Source: Cymodocea nodosa
Lineage: Eukaryota; Streptophyta; Magnoliopsida; Alismatales; Cymodoceaceae
Length of the DNA stretch: 64,000 bases
Direction: 5' to 3'
Assembly: GCA_036874045.1 (NCBI GenBank)
Contig: CM072343.1
Span: 10,436,001 to 10,500,000, forward strand
In this document: one piece after another, positions 13,501 through 24,857 of the stretch
Layout of the letters: each line of letters starts with the position of its first letter
Numbering within the stretch: position 1 is the first letter of the stretch
Program-made: the position numbers and the translations under genes
The notes under the pieces: model-generated
Databases searched by the model: none
What the model was told of the DNA's origin: nothing
Seen by the model: the letters and a program-made list of their open reading frames with translations, nothing else

Positions 13501-14117
13501 TTTCTGATTCTGTGGTAGATTGGGATGGAGTTATGGGCACCATATATTTTTCCTTAACTTCAGTTTCTAATTCTATAGGCTGTAGACTAATTTCAACCTA
13601 TTTTTCTTCTCCTCTTTGCTCCTACTATTGGTCTACTTCTTCTTCTAATAGCAAATCTACATAAATGGGCTCTTTATGCCCTATTGTAAACATTATAGGA
13701 TCAGATTTAATTTCTTCTTGATCCTCAGGCACTTTTTCTTTTTCTTTTCTTCTTCTAAATAGCTGTGCCTAATCTTCTTCTTCTTCTTCTGACATTAAGT
13801 CAACAAAAATGGGCTCTTGAAGCCCTCGAGCCATAGGTACTAGCTCTTCCTGTTTCACTTTTTCTATAATTACTGGTCTCGAAGGACCAGCTTGTACTTC
13901 TTTTGTAATTGCTATTCTAATCGCTTCTTGGTACTTTTCCACCATAATTTTTTATTAGGCCCTCAACTTTTCTTCAACCCATTTTTTCTTTATAGCATCA
14001 TACATAATATGTGCCTTGGCCATAGCCATTTCCTCACTATCTCCTTGGTCTTTTGCTGCTTTGACCAAGCTAGCAAACTCCTTCTCTTCTTCATCAATTC
14101 TTGGTCAAGCAAATGTT
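10600..14117 (-). pseudogene. G3 accessory ORF3, second copy, C-terminal part
   Basis: Continues the ORF that starts at 22027 and is interrupted by copia-E. From 14117 downward there is an acidic, Glu-rich linker, then a domain (13108 to about 10876) with EEIKELFEFQDLLQFIQKEK and FYENLREEEGNLISNVEEV. It matches the sister copy at 25550-24858 and resembles the domain annotated in databases as a putative plant transposon protein (Transposase_32). A solo LTR (11029-12779) splits the domain, and stops are frequent. Function is unknown; the position after integrase is where env-like ORFs of Athila elements lie. Confidence 0.65.
11029..12779 (+). repeat. Solo LTR of copia-B
   Basis: It starts TGTTAAGTATT and ends GATCCTACA with a perfect AGTCT duplication (11024-11028, 12780-12784). 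It is rich in TCGTTAAGTTA (for example 11350-11360) and in ACGTG cores. Near 12200-12500 lie A-rich purine repeats. It matches the LTR at 52569-54340. Confidence 0.85.
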
Positions 14118-14122
14118 ACTTG

Positions 14123-15324
14123 TGTTAGGACCTGATGGCTTATCAGAGGGGGGCTGAATGGTAATAAAATTTGTTTCTTTGTAAATAAATGATTAAATAA
14201 TAAAGCAAAATTGCAAGCACAAAAAAAAGGAATGCACACAAGGTTTTTTAGGTGGTTCACCACTAATGGCTAGTCCAGCCCCAAGGGATACTTAGGCTTC
14301 ACTAAACTTTCTCAAACTTACAAACACTTGCTTTAAGGTCAAAGCAAGAACCAACCAATCGGATTGAGCTTTCAGATCGTAGCTCTAACCAATCTTTCAT
14401 TGAAGTTTTCAATTCGTGTACTTTAGTAAACACTTGCTTGAAGAAATTCAGTTTCTATTTCGTGAAGGACTTGTGAAATTGAATCTATATTTATTGATGA
14501 TTTGATCTTGAGAACTTTTCTATTGTTGAGCTTGGTGTATAGATTTGTATGAGCAAAAAGCTAGCTGATTTTGTTGTCTGTTGCTTTGTATATATACTAA
14601 TATATGTAACGATCATATTTTTCTTCCAACAGATGCATTCTGCTATACTTGGTAAGATTTCAGACCCAAATATGGTAAGTTACCATTCAGGGAGGTATTT
14701 CAAGATACCCTTCCAATTTCCTAGGTTTTTCAGAGGCTTAGCCATGTAACTCTCCGAAAATCAATAGTAACCTACCGAAAAGTCACTTAAGTCTTTCTAC
14801 CATGTAACTCTCCGACTACTTTCTTATTTCAACACGTGCATAATAGAATAACTTCAGTTTCGAATGGTTATACCTATAACTCACCGAAACTCTTCAAATT
14901 TCAGATATTTAGCTACAGTAACTTTCTGATTCTTCTTTTAAGCTTCTGTCTGGATTTCTACATGTGGGAAATTCAATGACTTAAGTTTCAAATAGTTGGC
15001 TACAGTAACTTTCCGATTCTTCATACATCCATCTTTCTAACTCTCTGAAAGCCTTCTACTTTCGGATACTTATTCTTCTAACTATCCGATAGTGTTGCTA
15101 CTATTTTATACTGCCTTTCGGATACTTAGACTGGTAACTCACCGAAAATATATCTCTTCTAGATAGTTAAGCCTAGTAACCTTCCAAAATCTTTTTTATC
15201 ACTTGCAGCACACTTTGAACTGTCTGTATCATCTTCTGCTCTCTTGCTGAACTATTCTTCCTAAGAAATACAATTTGATTCCTTACATTGATTTTTGCAT
15301 TATCAAAATTTAGAGATCCTTTCA
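14123..15324 (-). repeat. 3' LTR of copia-E
   Basis: On the minus strand it starts TGAAAGGATC and ends GGTCCTAACA. It contains many TAACT-N3-CGA variants (about 14740-15190). A 66-codon frame at 14549-14749 lies inside and is not a gene. Confidence 0.9.
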
Positions 15325-15326
15325 AT

Positions 15327-15545
15327 CTCCCCCTTTTTGATAATGGCAAAAACCTTACAATATATTACATGTATTTCTCTCCCTATATATCTATACAGAG
15401 AATCACACAAAAATAGGATATAGAAGTTGAAATTGAAAAGCTCCCCCTATTTTTCTAAGATTACTCCCCCTAAGTTTACTCCCCCTACTTTACTGTAGCC
15501 TGCTACCAAAATATGGTCTTTCTCCCCCTTTTTACCATTTGTCAA
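15327..15545 (-). other. PPT and PPT-like repeats of copia-E
   Basis: The PPT abuts the LTR: minus strand AAAAAGGGGGAGA at 15339-15327. Further purine runs of the same form (TAGGGGGAG or AAAAAGGGGGAG) occur at about 15442, 15467, 15480 and 15521. Such multiple PPT-like motifs are a known hallmark of Sireviruses. Confidence 0.75.
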
Positions 15546-15689
15546 AAGGAGTGAGAAGAGAGATACTGACTTGGTGAAGCAGTTATAGCTGGTTATCCTA
15601 AAAAAATGGCTAAATTACTGCAAAACAGAGATGTTAGTAGATCAAGCTCTTAGTTGTGAGCTTGGAGTGTAGAGAGATATGAAATTATA

Positions 15690-16341
15690 AATCATATAAA
15701 GAACAAATCCCTAAATTTCGTGTAATATGATTAAATGCAGATTCAGATAAGGGTTTGGTGAAAATATCTGCAAGTTGTTCTTTAGTAAAGACATATTCTA
15801 AAGAGATATGACCTTTTTCAACATGGTCTCTTAGAAAGTGATGCCTAATCTCGATATGTTTTGCTCTAGAGTGTAGGACTGTATTTTTGGAGAGATTGAT
15901 GGCACTATTACTGTCATAGTAAATAATTGTATTCTAAAATTTAAGCTTATAATCTACCAAAGTTTGTTGCATCCATAGTATCTGTGCACAGCATAGGCTT
16001 GCTACCATGTATTCAGCTTTAGTGGTAGATAATGCTATAGAGTTTTGTTTCCTACTGAACCAAAAAATAAGAGAGTGACCAAGTAGTTGACATGTACCAC
16101 TGGTGCTTTTTCTGTTTGATTTACATCCTACATAATCTGCATCACTGTAACCTGCTAATATTAGATGATTTTGTAAAGAATAAAATAAGCCAAAGTCTTT
16201 TATACCCTCTAAATATTTAAAGATACGTTTGACTGCTTTTAAATGTAATACTTTTAGAGAGGCTTGATACCTTGCACAAGCACATACACTAAACATTATG
16301 TCTGGTCTACTGGCTATTAAATACAGAAGTGATCCAATCAT
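15690..16341 (-). pseudogene. copia-E RNase H and pol C-terminus
   Basis: The frame from 16341 opens MIGSLLYLIASRPDIMF and carries the copia RNase H core YSDADYVGCKSNRKSTSG and STTKAEYM, which hold acidic catalytic residues. After a stop near 15934 the frame goes on with YYDSNSAI and ends in the typical tail TKEQLADIFTKPL. This domain removes RNA from RNA/DNA hybrids during reverse transcription. Confidence 0.85.
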
Positions 16342-16349
16342 ACCTCTGT

Positions 16350-17190
16350 ATTTCTTTTAATCTACAGATGTGCCAAAGATATCTTTATCAAGCTTTTCAT
16401 TTGAGTTCATAGGTGTATTTGCTACTTTGGATTTGTCCATACCAAACTTCAAAGGAATCTATTTGCAAAATTTTTCTTGATTCAGAAAGATGTCATGCTA
16501 TAGTTGATGAATTTGTAATCCTAGAAAGAATTTTAATTCTCCCATAAGACTCATTTCAAATTCATTCTTCATTAAAGTTTGAAAGTCATGACATAGTTTC
16601 TCATGTGTAGCACCAAAAATAATATCATCAATGTAGATCTGAATGATCAACATCTGAGAATTTTCTGACTTGATAAATAAAGTGTTGTCTGCAATTTCTA
16701 TGTTAAATTGATTCTCAAGAAGGAAACCATTCAGTTTATCATATCATGCATGTGGTGCTTGCTTCAGACCATAAAGAGCTTTATTCAGTTTGTATACATG
16801 GTTTGGTCTTTCTTCATTTTCAAAACCTAGTGGCTGGCTGTTCTACATATACTTCTTGCAAAATGCCATAAAGAAAAGCACTTTTAACATACATCTGATA
16901 GAGCTTGATATTCATACTGTTTGCAAAGGCAAGCAACATTCTAATTGCTTCAAGTCTTGCAACAGGTGCAAAAGTTTCTTCATAATCGATTCCTTCCTAC
17001 TGATTGTATCCCTAAGCAATAAGTCTAGCTTTGTTTCTGATAATGTTGCCATTATTATCTAGTTTATTCTTAAACACCCATCTAGTTCCAATGATTGATT
17101 TTTCGATGGGCCTTTCAATTAAATTCCAGACTTCATTTTTCTTGAACTGATTTAGTTCCTCTTGCATGGCCATAATCTAGTATTCATCAT
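16350..17190 (-). pseudogene. copia-E reverse transcriptase
   Basis: Minus-strand reading gives NEVWNLIERP, then [35 protein letters not shown] and the catalytic box YIDDIIFG, all copia RT motifs in order. Several in-frame stops and at least one frameshift (near the VYVEQP segment) break the frame, so no long ORF remains, yet the YIDD box is intact. It lies between integrase and RNase H as expected for copia. Confidence 0.8.
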
Positions 17191-17209
17191 TGCAGGCCTC
17201 TTCAACTGT

Positions 17210-18301
17210 TGCAGGTTTAAGTTCAGATACAAAAGCACAATAATTACAAATATTCTAAATTTTGCTTCTTGTTTGAACCCTTGATTTATATTCCAATAAT
17301 TTGTGCAATGGGATGTCTAGACTTTGTCTTCCATGCTTTTTCTATCACAGTAGGTGCAGGCAGTGTTGAACTATCTTTTTTCTGAAGAATTTTCTAATTT
17401 ACTGATTCACTTTCACTTTCACTGTCTATTTTTAGCTTCTTCAATTTTCCTACTAGGTCTTCATCAAAAGTTACATTTATTGACTCTTCTACTCTTCTTT
17501 CTTATTCAAAATAGACCTTGTAAGCCTTACTTCTCGAAGAGTATCCAACAAGTAGAGCAGGATCAGACTTTGCATCAAATTTGTCCTTTTGATCCCTTGT
17601 ATTAAGCACAAAACATCTTGATCCAAAAACTTTAAAATATCCAATATTTGGTGTCTTACCATACCATAATTCAAATGGTGTCTTATGTAGAATAGGCCTA
17701 AGATGAGTTCTGTTTATTGAATAACATGCAGTATTTACAGCTTCAGCCCATAAAAGCTTTGGTAGATCAGATGCATTAAGAATTGTTCTTGCCATTTCTT
17801 GTACTGATCTATTTTTCCTTTCTACAACTCCATTCTGTGTAGGAGTTCTTGGATATGAAAATTCATATAGTATGCCAAAGGAATTACATAATTCTACAAA
17901 TTCAGAATTTTTAAATTCACCTCCATGATCACTTTTGATCCTTTTCATAGTTGATTCTTTTTCATTTTGAATTCTAATGTAGAGATGTTTGAATTCATAG
18001 CAAGCTTCATTCTTGTGTGCTAAGAAAATAACCCAAGTGAATCTTGTGTAATCATCAACTACCACTAAGGTATATTTTCTTCCTCCTAAACTGGCTGTCT
18101 GTGTAGGATCAAACAAGTCCAAATGTAGTAGATCTAATGGCTGACTTGTGGCAATGTCTTCAATACTCTTGTGTACTGATTTCTTTTGTTTTCCAATTGT
18201 ACAGTCAATATAGAGTTTATCCCTCTTGAATTTGAGTTTAGGCACACCTCTAACAAGATCATGTTTGGTCAATTTTCTTAAGAGTTTCATTTTCACATGA
18301 T
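17210..18301 (-). pseudogene. copia-E integrase
   Basis: The longest open part is 18296-17502. It shows the DDE catalytic core: Asp in LHLDLFDP, Asp in IKSDHGGEF and Glu in NGVVERKNR. Next come LLWAEAVNTACYSINR and the C-terminal FELWYGKTPNIGYFKVFG typical of copia integrases. A conserved Cys/His region with TKHDLVRGVP and C-I-G-K-Q-K-K lies at its N-terminus. It would insert the cDNA into the genome. The open part ends in a TAA after KVYFE at 17502. Confidence 0.88.
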
Positions 18302-18760
18302 TTATCTTTTATGCCATAACCATTCATCTTCATTAGAAGCAACTAAACATGCATCACTAGATATATTATCAAATGGAAATTCTAATGCATAAATTGAATT
18401 ATCCCTATATCTAGTAAATTTGATTTCATGTGTGTCCTGTTGTAGTATAAAATAGTTTTCAACAGTAAACAGTATATTGTAACCTTTGTCACAAAATTGA
18501 CCTACACTTAGCAGATTCTGTTTTAAACCATTTACATGCAGGACATTTTCTATTTTTCCATTTTTAGATGCAACATTTCCTACAGTAGTAATTTTACATT
18601 TTTCATTATTACCAAACTTAACAAATCCTGAATTTATGGACTTAACAAATTCCAGAAATCTTTTCTTACCTGTCATGTGCTTTGAGCATCCACTATCAAT
18701 AATCCATTTAGACGTTTGAGCTTCCTTGTCCATGCAATCTTGCAAATCATGTTGAAATTA
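18302..18760 (-). pseudogene. copia-E protease and GAG-pre-integrase region
   Basis: The frame has the aspartic protease active site in WIIDSGCSKHMTG (Asp-Ser-Gly), then NVLHVNGLKQNLLSVGQ, and ends with WLWHKR, the start of the GAG-pre-integrase zinc motif. A stop at 18302 and a frame change separate it from the integrase. Confidence 0.85.
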
Positions 18761-19399
18761 AGACTTTTGGTACCCATATTTTCTTGGGTCCATCAGTGTT
18801 AGTCCTTTGCATATTAAACCTATTGCCTTTTGGTAGCCATATATGAGTAGATCTTCTTTTAATGACAAAAATAGTTGTGTCATCTCTGTAAGATCTAATT
18901 TTTCCACCACAGTAAAGAGTTTCCTATGGTATAGCATACCCTAGGCCAAATTTACTTATTCCTGTTCTTTGGGATCCTATGATTTTGTTTAGATTGTTTT
19001 CACCTTTGGTAAATTTATATACAGTATTCTTTAAATCAGTAACTTCAGATAACAGATTTTTATTTTCTTCTTACAGATCAAAATTTTTACAACTATAGCT
19101 ATCCATTTTAGTTTTTAATTCCCTATTATCAACTAGGGCTTTTTCTAATTCAACACAGACATCTTCTAGATAGGAATTTAAACTCTTATAATTCTTACAT
19201 TTTACATATAAATTATCTACTACACAGAGAAGACTATCTACATCTACATCATCATTTTCCTTTTCTGAGCAATAAAGAGATGTAGAGCATACCTCTTAGG
19301 CAGCAAAGCACACGTTTGCAGATGCCTCTTCATCTGAGTCTAATGAGCTACTGGATGAACTGTTGTCATCCCATGTGGCTTTCAAGGCCATCTTCTTCT

Positions 19400-20285
19400 T
19401 ATTCTTCTTCTTCCATTTTTGTTTATCCTCCTCTTATAGAAAAGGACAGTAAAGTTGAATGTGTCCCAATTTTTTGCATTTGTAACATGTAGAGACTTTT
19501 GATCTTGAGGAGCTGGCTTTGCCTCCTTGTCAAATTATTTTTCTAAAGTTTCTAGCCAACAGTAATATTTCATCCTCATCCAAGCTTGGTTGGTCTTCTG
19601 TTAAGGGAAATGCTAGTTCTTTCTTTTTCTCAACCTTTCTTTCAGTGGCTCCTTCTTCTTCTTTCCATTCCTTCATCTAAATTTCATGGGCCAAAAGGTT
19701 TCCCAATAGATCTTCGACTGAATAGTTGCTTAGATCCTTTGAATCTTGTATGGAAGTAGACTTCTACTTCCATTCGACTATCAAGCTTCTTAAGATCTTC
19801 TGTACCTGTTCACGATTAGAAAAACTCCTTCCAAGGCCTTTTAGTTCATTCACAATTTCTATGAATCTAGAAAACATTTCAGTGATACTTTCTTTTTCAA
19901 GCATTTTGAATAATTCATATTTTCTTAACAAAATGCTGATTTTAGTATCTTTAACTTGGCTGGTTCCTTCATATGTAATTTGAAGGGTCTTCCAAGCTTC
20001 ATGAGAGGATTTACAAGTAGATATTTTATTATACTGTTCACCAGTTAGTGCACAGTAAATGAAATTAAGCCCATGAGCATCCATCTAGATGATTCTTTCA
20101 TCCTCCTCAGTCCAATCACTTTCATGACTGATTGGAATTGGTGTACCATGTACAACTATTCTCCAAAGTTTCACATCTGTACTCTTGAGAAAACACTCCA
20201 TCCTATTTTTCCAGTAACCATAATTGCTACCATCAAAGAGAGGAGGTCGATGGATATTTTGACCCTCAATAGTGTGGAAAGTCAT
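19400..20285 (-). pseudogene. copia-E gag (UBN2-type)
   Basis: The start MTFHTIEGQNIHRPPLFDG at 20285 is typical of Sirevirus and other copia gags. It continues with SSHEAWKTLQITYEGTSQVK and KYELFKMLEKESITEMFSRF. A CCHC zinc knuckle (C-x2-C-x4-H-x4-C) lies at 19446-19487. A TAG at 20085 replaces a sense codon. Gag packages the RNA. The start lies 39 bases inside the PBS. Confidence 0.85.
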
Positions 20286-20323
20286 GATCTCAAATAGTTA
20301 AATCTATTAACGAGATCAACATT

Positions 20324-20335
20324 GCTCTGATACCA
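20324..20335 (-). other. Primer-binding site of copia-E
   Basis: The minus strand reads TGGTATCAGAGC, the classic complement of initiator tRNA-Met used by many plant copia elements, two bases inside the 5' LTR. Confidence 0.92.
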
Positions 20336-20337
20336 AT

Positions 20338-21538
20338 TGTTAGGACCTGATGACTTACCAAAGGGGGGTGAATGGTAATAAAATTTGCTTCTTTGTAAAT
20401 GAATGATTAAATAATAAAGCAAAATTGCAAGCACAAAATAAAAGGAATGCACACAAGGTTTTTTAGGTGGTTCACCACTAACGACTAGTCCACCCCCAAG
20501 GGATACTTGGGCTTCACTAAACTTTCTCAAACTTACAAACACTTGCTTTAAGGTCAAAGCAAGAACCAACCAATCTGATTGAGCTTTCAGATCGTAGCTC
20601 CAACCAATCTTTCACTAAAGTTTTCAATTCGTGTACTTCAGTAAACACTTGCTTGAAGAAACTCAATTTCTATTTCATGAAGGACTTGTGAAATTGAATC
20701 TGTATTTGCTGATGATTTGATCTTGAGAACTTTTCTATTATTGAGTTTGGTGTATAGATTCGTATGAGCAAAAAGCTAGCTGATTCTATTGTCTGTTGCT
20801 TTGTATATATACTAATATGTGTAACGATCATATTTTTCTTCTAATGGATGTATTTTGCTGTACTTGGTAAGATTTCATACCCAAATATGGTAAGTTACCA
20901 TTCAGGGAGGTATTTCAAGATACCCTTCCGATTTCCTAGGTTTTTCGGAGGCTTAGCCATGGAACTCTTCGAAAATCAATAGTAACCTACCGAAAAGTCA
21001 CTTAAGTCTTTCTGCCATGTAACTCTCTGACTGCTTTCTTATTTCAGCACATGCATAATAGAATAACTTAAGTTTCGGATGGTTATACCTGTAACTCACC
21101 GAAACTCTTCAAATTTCGGATAGTAAGCTATAGTAACTTTCTAATTCTTCTTTTAAGCTTTTGTTTGGATTTCTACATGTGGGAAATTCAATGACTTAAG
21201 TTTCAAATAGTTAGCTAAAGTAACTTTCCATTCTTCATACATCCATCTTTCTAACTCTCTAAAAGCCTTCTACTTTCGGATACCTATTCTTCTAACTATC
21301 CAATAGTGTTGCTACTACTTTATACTACCTTTCGGATACTTAGACTAGTAACTCACCGAAAATATATCTCTTTTGGATAGTTAAGCCTAGTAACCTTCCG
21401 AAATCCTTTTTATCACTTGCAGCATACTTTGAACTATTTGTATCATCTTCTGCTCTCTTGTTGAACTGTTCTGCCTGAGAAATACAATTTGATTCCTCAC
21501 ATTGATTTTTGCATTATCAAAATCTAGAGGTCCTTTCA
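20338..21538 (-). repeat. 5' LTR of copia-E
   Basis: 1201 bp, colinear with 14123-15324, with the same TG...CA ends. It would supply promoter and RNA start. Confidence 0.92.
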
Positions 21539-21543
21539 ACTTG

Positions 21544-22027
21544 TAGTAATGGTTCTATTGGTGGAATTAAAGGTCCTACTTGTTCTACTGTTGCAGTCGA
21601 CATTTCTACTTGCTCTTTAACTGTTGCTATGAAGATTCTGGTTGCTGCTCTTGTTCTTCCTGCTCTCTCTGTTCTTTAAATTGTTGATAAGCTGCTTCTA
21701 CAGCTATCTTTCTTATAAACCACAACTGTGATTTCCTTCTTATAAGTTCTAGGGAAACTTCATTGTTTGGCCTGATTTTTCTTTCTCTACCTAGAGTAGC
21801 TTCAATTGCTACTCGTATTCTTGTTTCCATTATTTGAGGTATTCTAACATTCAAATTTCCTAGCTTTTTGGTAAAGAAAAATAGATTGTCCTCTACCTTT
21901 TCAAGTTACTTTTCTCTTGTGGTGTTTTTGATCTTCTACCTAGAAAGCCATTCCTCCGACTGTCTAAGAAGCTCTATAGTGTTGAACTGATCTCAAAAGT
22001 TTGGCTCCATCTCTGTCTTCGTTGCGT
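21544..22027 (-). pseudogene. G3 accessory ORF3, second copy, N-terminal part
   Basis: The reading begins at 22027 with ACG where the sister copy has ATG (27123), then QRRQRW, a basic start. Residues then give LEKVEDN and LNVRIPQIMETRIRVAIEA, colinear with the sister. The frame is cut at 21544 by copia-E and resumes at 14117. Stops replace Gln at two sites. Function unknown. Confidence 0.65.
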
Positions 22028-22740
22028 TATTGAACGGAACGGAATCGCTTTGACCTTTACTATTCTAAGTTCTAAATGATTTCTGCAAATAATGCCCCCA
22101 AGCCCTAAGTTTTAATATAAATAAACCCTAAGTTTTTGGCAGGTAATTGGGTCATTTTTTCACGTAACTATCACTTCTTACAAATACTACTCTATGGAGT
22201 TACGGTTAACTCAACAGACTAAGTCCATGGACTTACCTTAAGTACTTTGTTGAGTTATAATTAACTCAACCAAGTAAGTTTGTTAACTTATCCTAGACTC
22301 AATGGAGTAAGTTCATTGAGTTAAGCTTAACTCAACAGACCTCCCGTAAAGTTATAACTAATAAAATACTTATAATAACAATTTTTATTTTGGTCAATAC
22401 TGAAGAATCTCTAGTCTAACTGACTCTTAATTTTTCTACATTTTAGAATTTCGATCAAACCATTATACTTCCACGGTCGAACCGAAATTACACAAAACTT
22501 TTTTTTTTCTTCTAGTTGAACCAATGCCATGCTACGGTAAAACTAACACTTTTACTTAATATATATATTTTTTTTTTTTGTGTTTTTATGTTTCGATCAA
22601 ATCGATGGATCCTTTAAGTGTGACCCTAACAATATTTTTCTTTTAATATATGTTTCAGTAAAATCGATAATTTCTTTCGGTTGGATCGCTATATTTAAAA
22701 TAAGTTTTTTTATAAAAAAAAACTAAAATGTAACTATTTC
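22028..22740 (-). other. Spacer between integrase and ORF3, second copy
   Basis: Noncoding, colinear with 27124-27830. It holds TAACTC inverted repeats (22195-22345), a perfect CGGT-N3-ACCG motif (22474-22484) and A/T tracts. Confidence 0.5.
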
Positions 22741-23105
22741 TTACTTAAAAAATCTTGAGTAGTCCTCTACTCTTACTTCTTCTATAATTTCAAAGGAACT
22801 TTTTGGAATTTTTAGAATAGGTCTAAGTTTTTGTCCATTTACTTTAAATATATTCTGACTTTTAGGATTTTCAATTTCAATAGCTCCATAGGAATAAATA
22901 TTTCAAATTATGTAAGGTCCTACCTATCTAGATCTTAATTTTCCTAGATGGTTATGAAGTCTAATCATATAAAGATATACTTCTTGTCCTATTTCAAAAG
23001 TTTTTGGAATAATTTTCTTGTCATGCTAAAACTTCATTTTCTCTTTTTCTTTTACAATTTTCAAATAAGCTTCATTCCTAAATTCTTCTAATTCAATCAA
23101 TTACA
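22741..23105 (-). pseudogene. Gypsy integrase C-terminus fused to gag
   Basis: Minus-strand reading gives LEEFRNEAYLKIVKEKEKMKF-like text, then YLYMIRLHNHLGKLRSR, the C-terminal tail of gypsy integrases, colinear with 27840-28200. It joins the gag copy upstream without protease, RT or the integrase core. A deletion or template switch at about 23105 explains this. Confidence 0.7.
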
Positions 23106-23852
23106 TTTTTTTATTTACAATTTTAAAAATCCATTCTAACAAGTAGATTCTAATAAAGATTTAGTTGAAACATCGATGCCTTCATAAATTATACCTATTA
23201 ATTTTGCTTTACTCATTGCATGATGTGGACATTTAGTTAGTAAATCTTTAAATTGTTCAAAATATTTCCAGAATGATTCTCCCTATTTTTGGCCACGCTT
23301 TAATATTTCCTTTTTCTTTTTAATCGTTTGATGTGTTGGATAATATTTTTCTAGAAAAATAGAGTAAAATTCAGTCTATGTAGAAATTCAATCAGGTGAT
23401 AGAGTATATAACCATCTCTTAGCTATATCTTTTAAAGTAAAACGTATATATCTAAGTTTAATAGCATCAATACTCATGTTCGACATTTTCATCATTTGAC
23501 AAACTTCGTTAAATTATCTAAGGAAATAATAGGCATCTTCTCTTTCTAATCCATGAAAGTGTGACAATTGACTAATATAATAAGATTTTAGTTCAAACAT
23601 ATCTCCCTCAAAGTTTGGCAATCGAATACATGAAGGCTCATCAACTAATTCAACATACAAAATTTCCCCTAATGGTTTTTCTACTAGAGCAACCATATCT
23701 TCGTTCTCTTTTAAATAAAGGTTAGCTACACCCCTAAGGATTTTGTTAAAGTCCTCTTTAGAAAATTTTTCAATATGCTTCTATGTTGAATAATTCTGTG
23801 TAGGTGTTCTTACTAATCATTTAGTACTAGAAGAACGAGTCCATGTACTCAT
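23106..23852 (-). pseudogene. Gypsy gag, second copy, truncated
   Basis: ATG at 23852 opens MSTWTRSSSTK, then DFNKILRGVANL and the same core as the gag at 9639 (FHGLEREDAYYFLR at 23514-23560). It ends abruptly at the fusion to the integrase tail. A TAG and other stops interrupt it. Confidence 0.7.
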
Positions 23853-24857
23853 AAACTCTTAACATAAAGTAAAATTGCAAATGATTAATTACATACCAGT
23901 CTGAAGCTTTGTTCTCAATAAATAGTTGTTTACAAATGAAGTTGAATCATTTGCTTCTCCTTCCAATTCCCCAATGAATTTTCTTTTCTTTCCTCAAGTG
24001 TTGGTAACTAGTAAATAACATTCTATTCTATATGTATAATGCACATCCATGAGGCAAATGAATCTCGTTGTAAGATCGTATCTTGTAACGTGTAGTATGG
24101 TTCCTATTTTTATGGATACGTGTTCCACTTCTAATTTCAAATTTCATTAATCTCTAAATCGATAAAGTTTCATTTGTGGCTAAAAGAATAACCATTACAC
24201 TAACTCCACAAACTAACCTCGTTGAGTTATAGATAACTCAATGAACTATCTATAACTTCTATTTGCTAACTCCACGGACTTACTTCGTTGAGTTACAGAT
24301 AACTCAACAGAGTAACCTTATATTTTATTATTGACCTTGTGGAGTTAAGGTTAACTCCACAAATTAACTTCATTGAGTTAACACTTAGCAAATTTCATAA
24401 AAACTTACTTTTTATCTTAACTTCAATATTTCTTTTCCTACATGTCATCAACTCAAATAAAGTTAAATATAAAAGTTAGAATATGGAATTAGTGCTTTAT
24501 ATTTAACTTTCAGTTCAATTCCAGCTATGCAGAAATTAAATTTTACTTTTCAATATATAGATATGTTTAGATATTATCCAATCATCGTGCATTTAACCAT
24601 GTCATTCATAAAATTTTGAAAAAACTTCAAACAGTTTTAACACACATATATATAATATTTTTGTTCAATAAAGTTCTGAATTAAATACTGTATTCACTGT
24701 CATACAAATTCAACAACATTTTGCTTCAAACATTCATATATATATATATATTGAAATGTTTTATATTACAACAAACAAATGTTACAATATAAGTAGATGG
24801 TTGATACATTTAATCTTTTTTTTTTAACTCATCTACTTCCTTCTGGAGTTTTTCTAA
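23853..24857 (-). other. Spacer between ORF3 and gag, second copy
   Basis: Noncoding and colinear with 9640-10599. It has the donor-like GTATGTAATT (minus strand, 23896 downward), TAACTC inverted repeats (24200-24380) and a short (AT)n tract near 24740. Confidence 0.5.

Larger units (their letters stand above)
14123..21538 (-). mobile_element. Complete Ty1/copia element (copia-E), Sirevirus-like
   Basis: 7416 bp with two LTRs (14123-15324, 20338-21538) and a perfect ACTTG duplication (14118-14122 and 21539-21543). The order on the minus strand is 5' LTR, PBS, gag, protease, integrase, RT, RNase H, PPT, 3' LTR, as in copia. Repeated PPT-like purine runs before the 3' LTR suggest the Sirevirus lineage. 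The LTRs differ at roughly one site in twenty by eye, mostly transitions, so the insertion is not recent. All coding parts carry stops. It lies inside ORF3 of G3. Confidence 0.92.

Noticed and set aside
24735..24760. (AT)n tract as an origin or terminator signal
   Set aside because: Short and typical of AT-rich plant DNA; nothing around supports a role.
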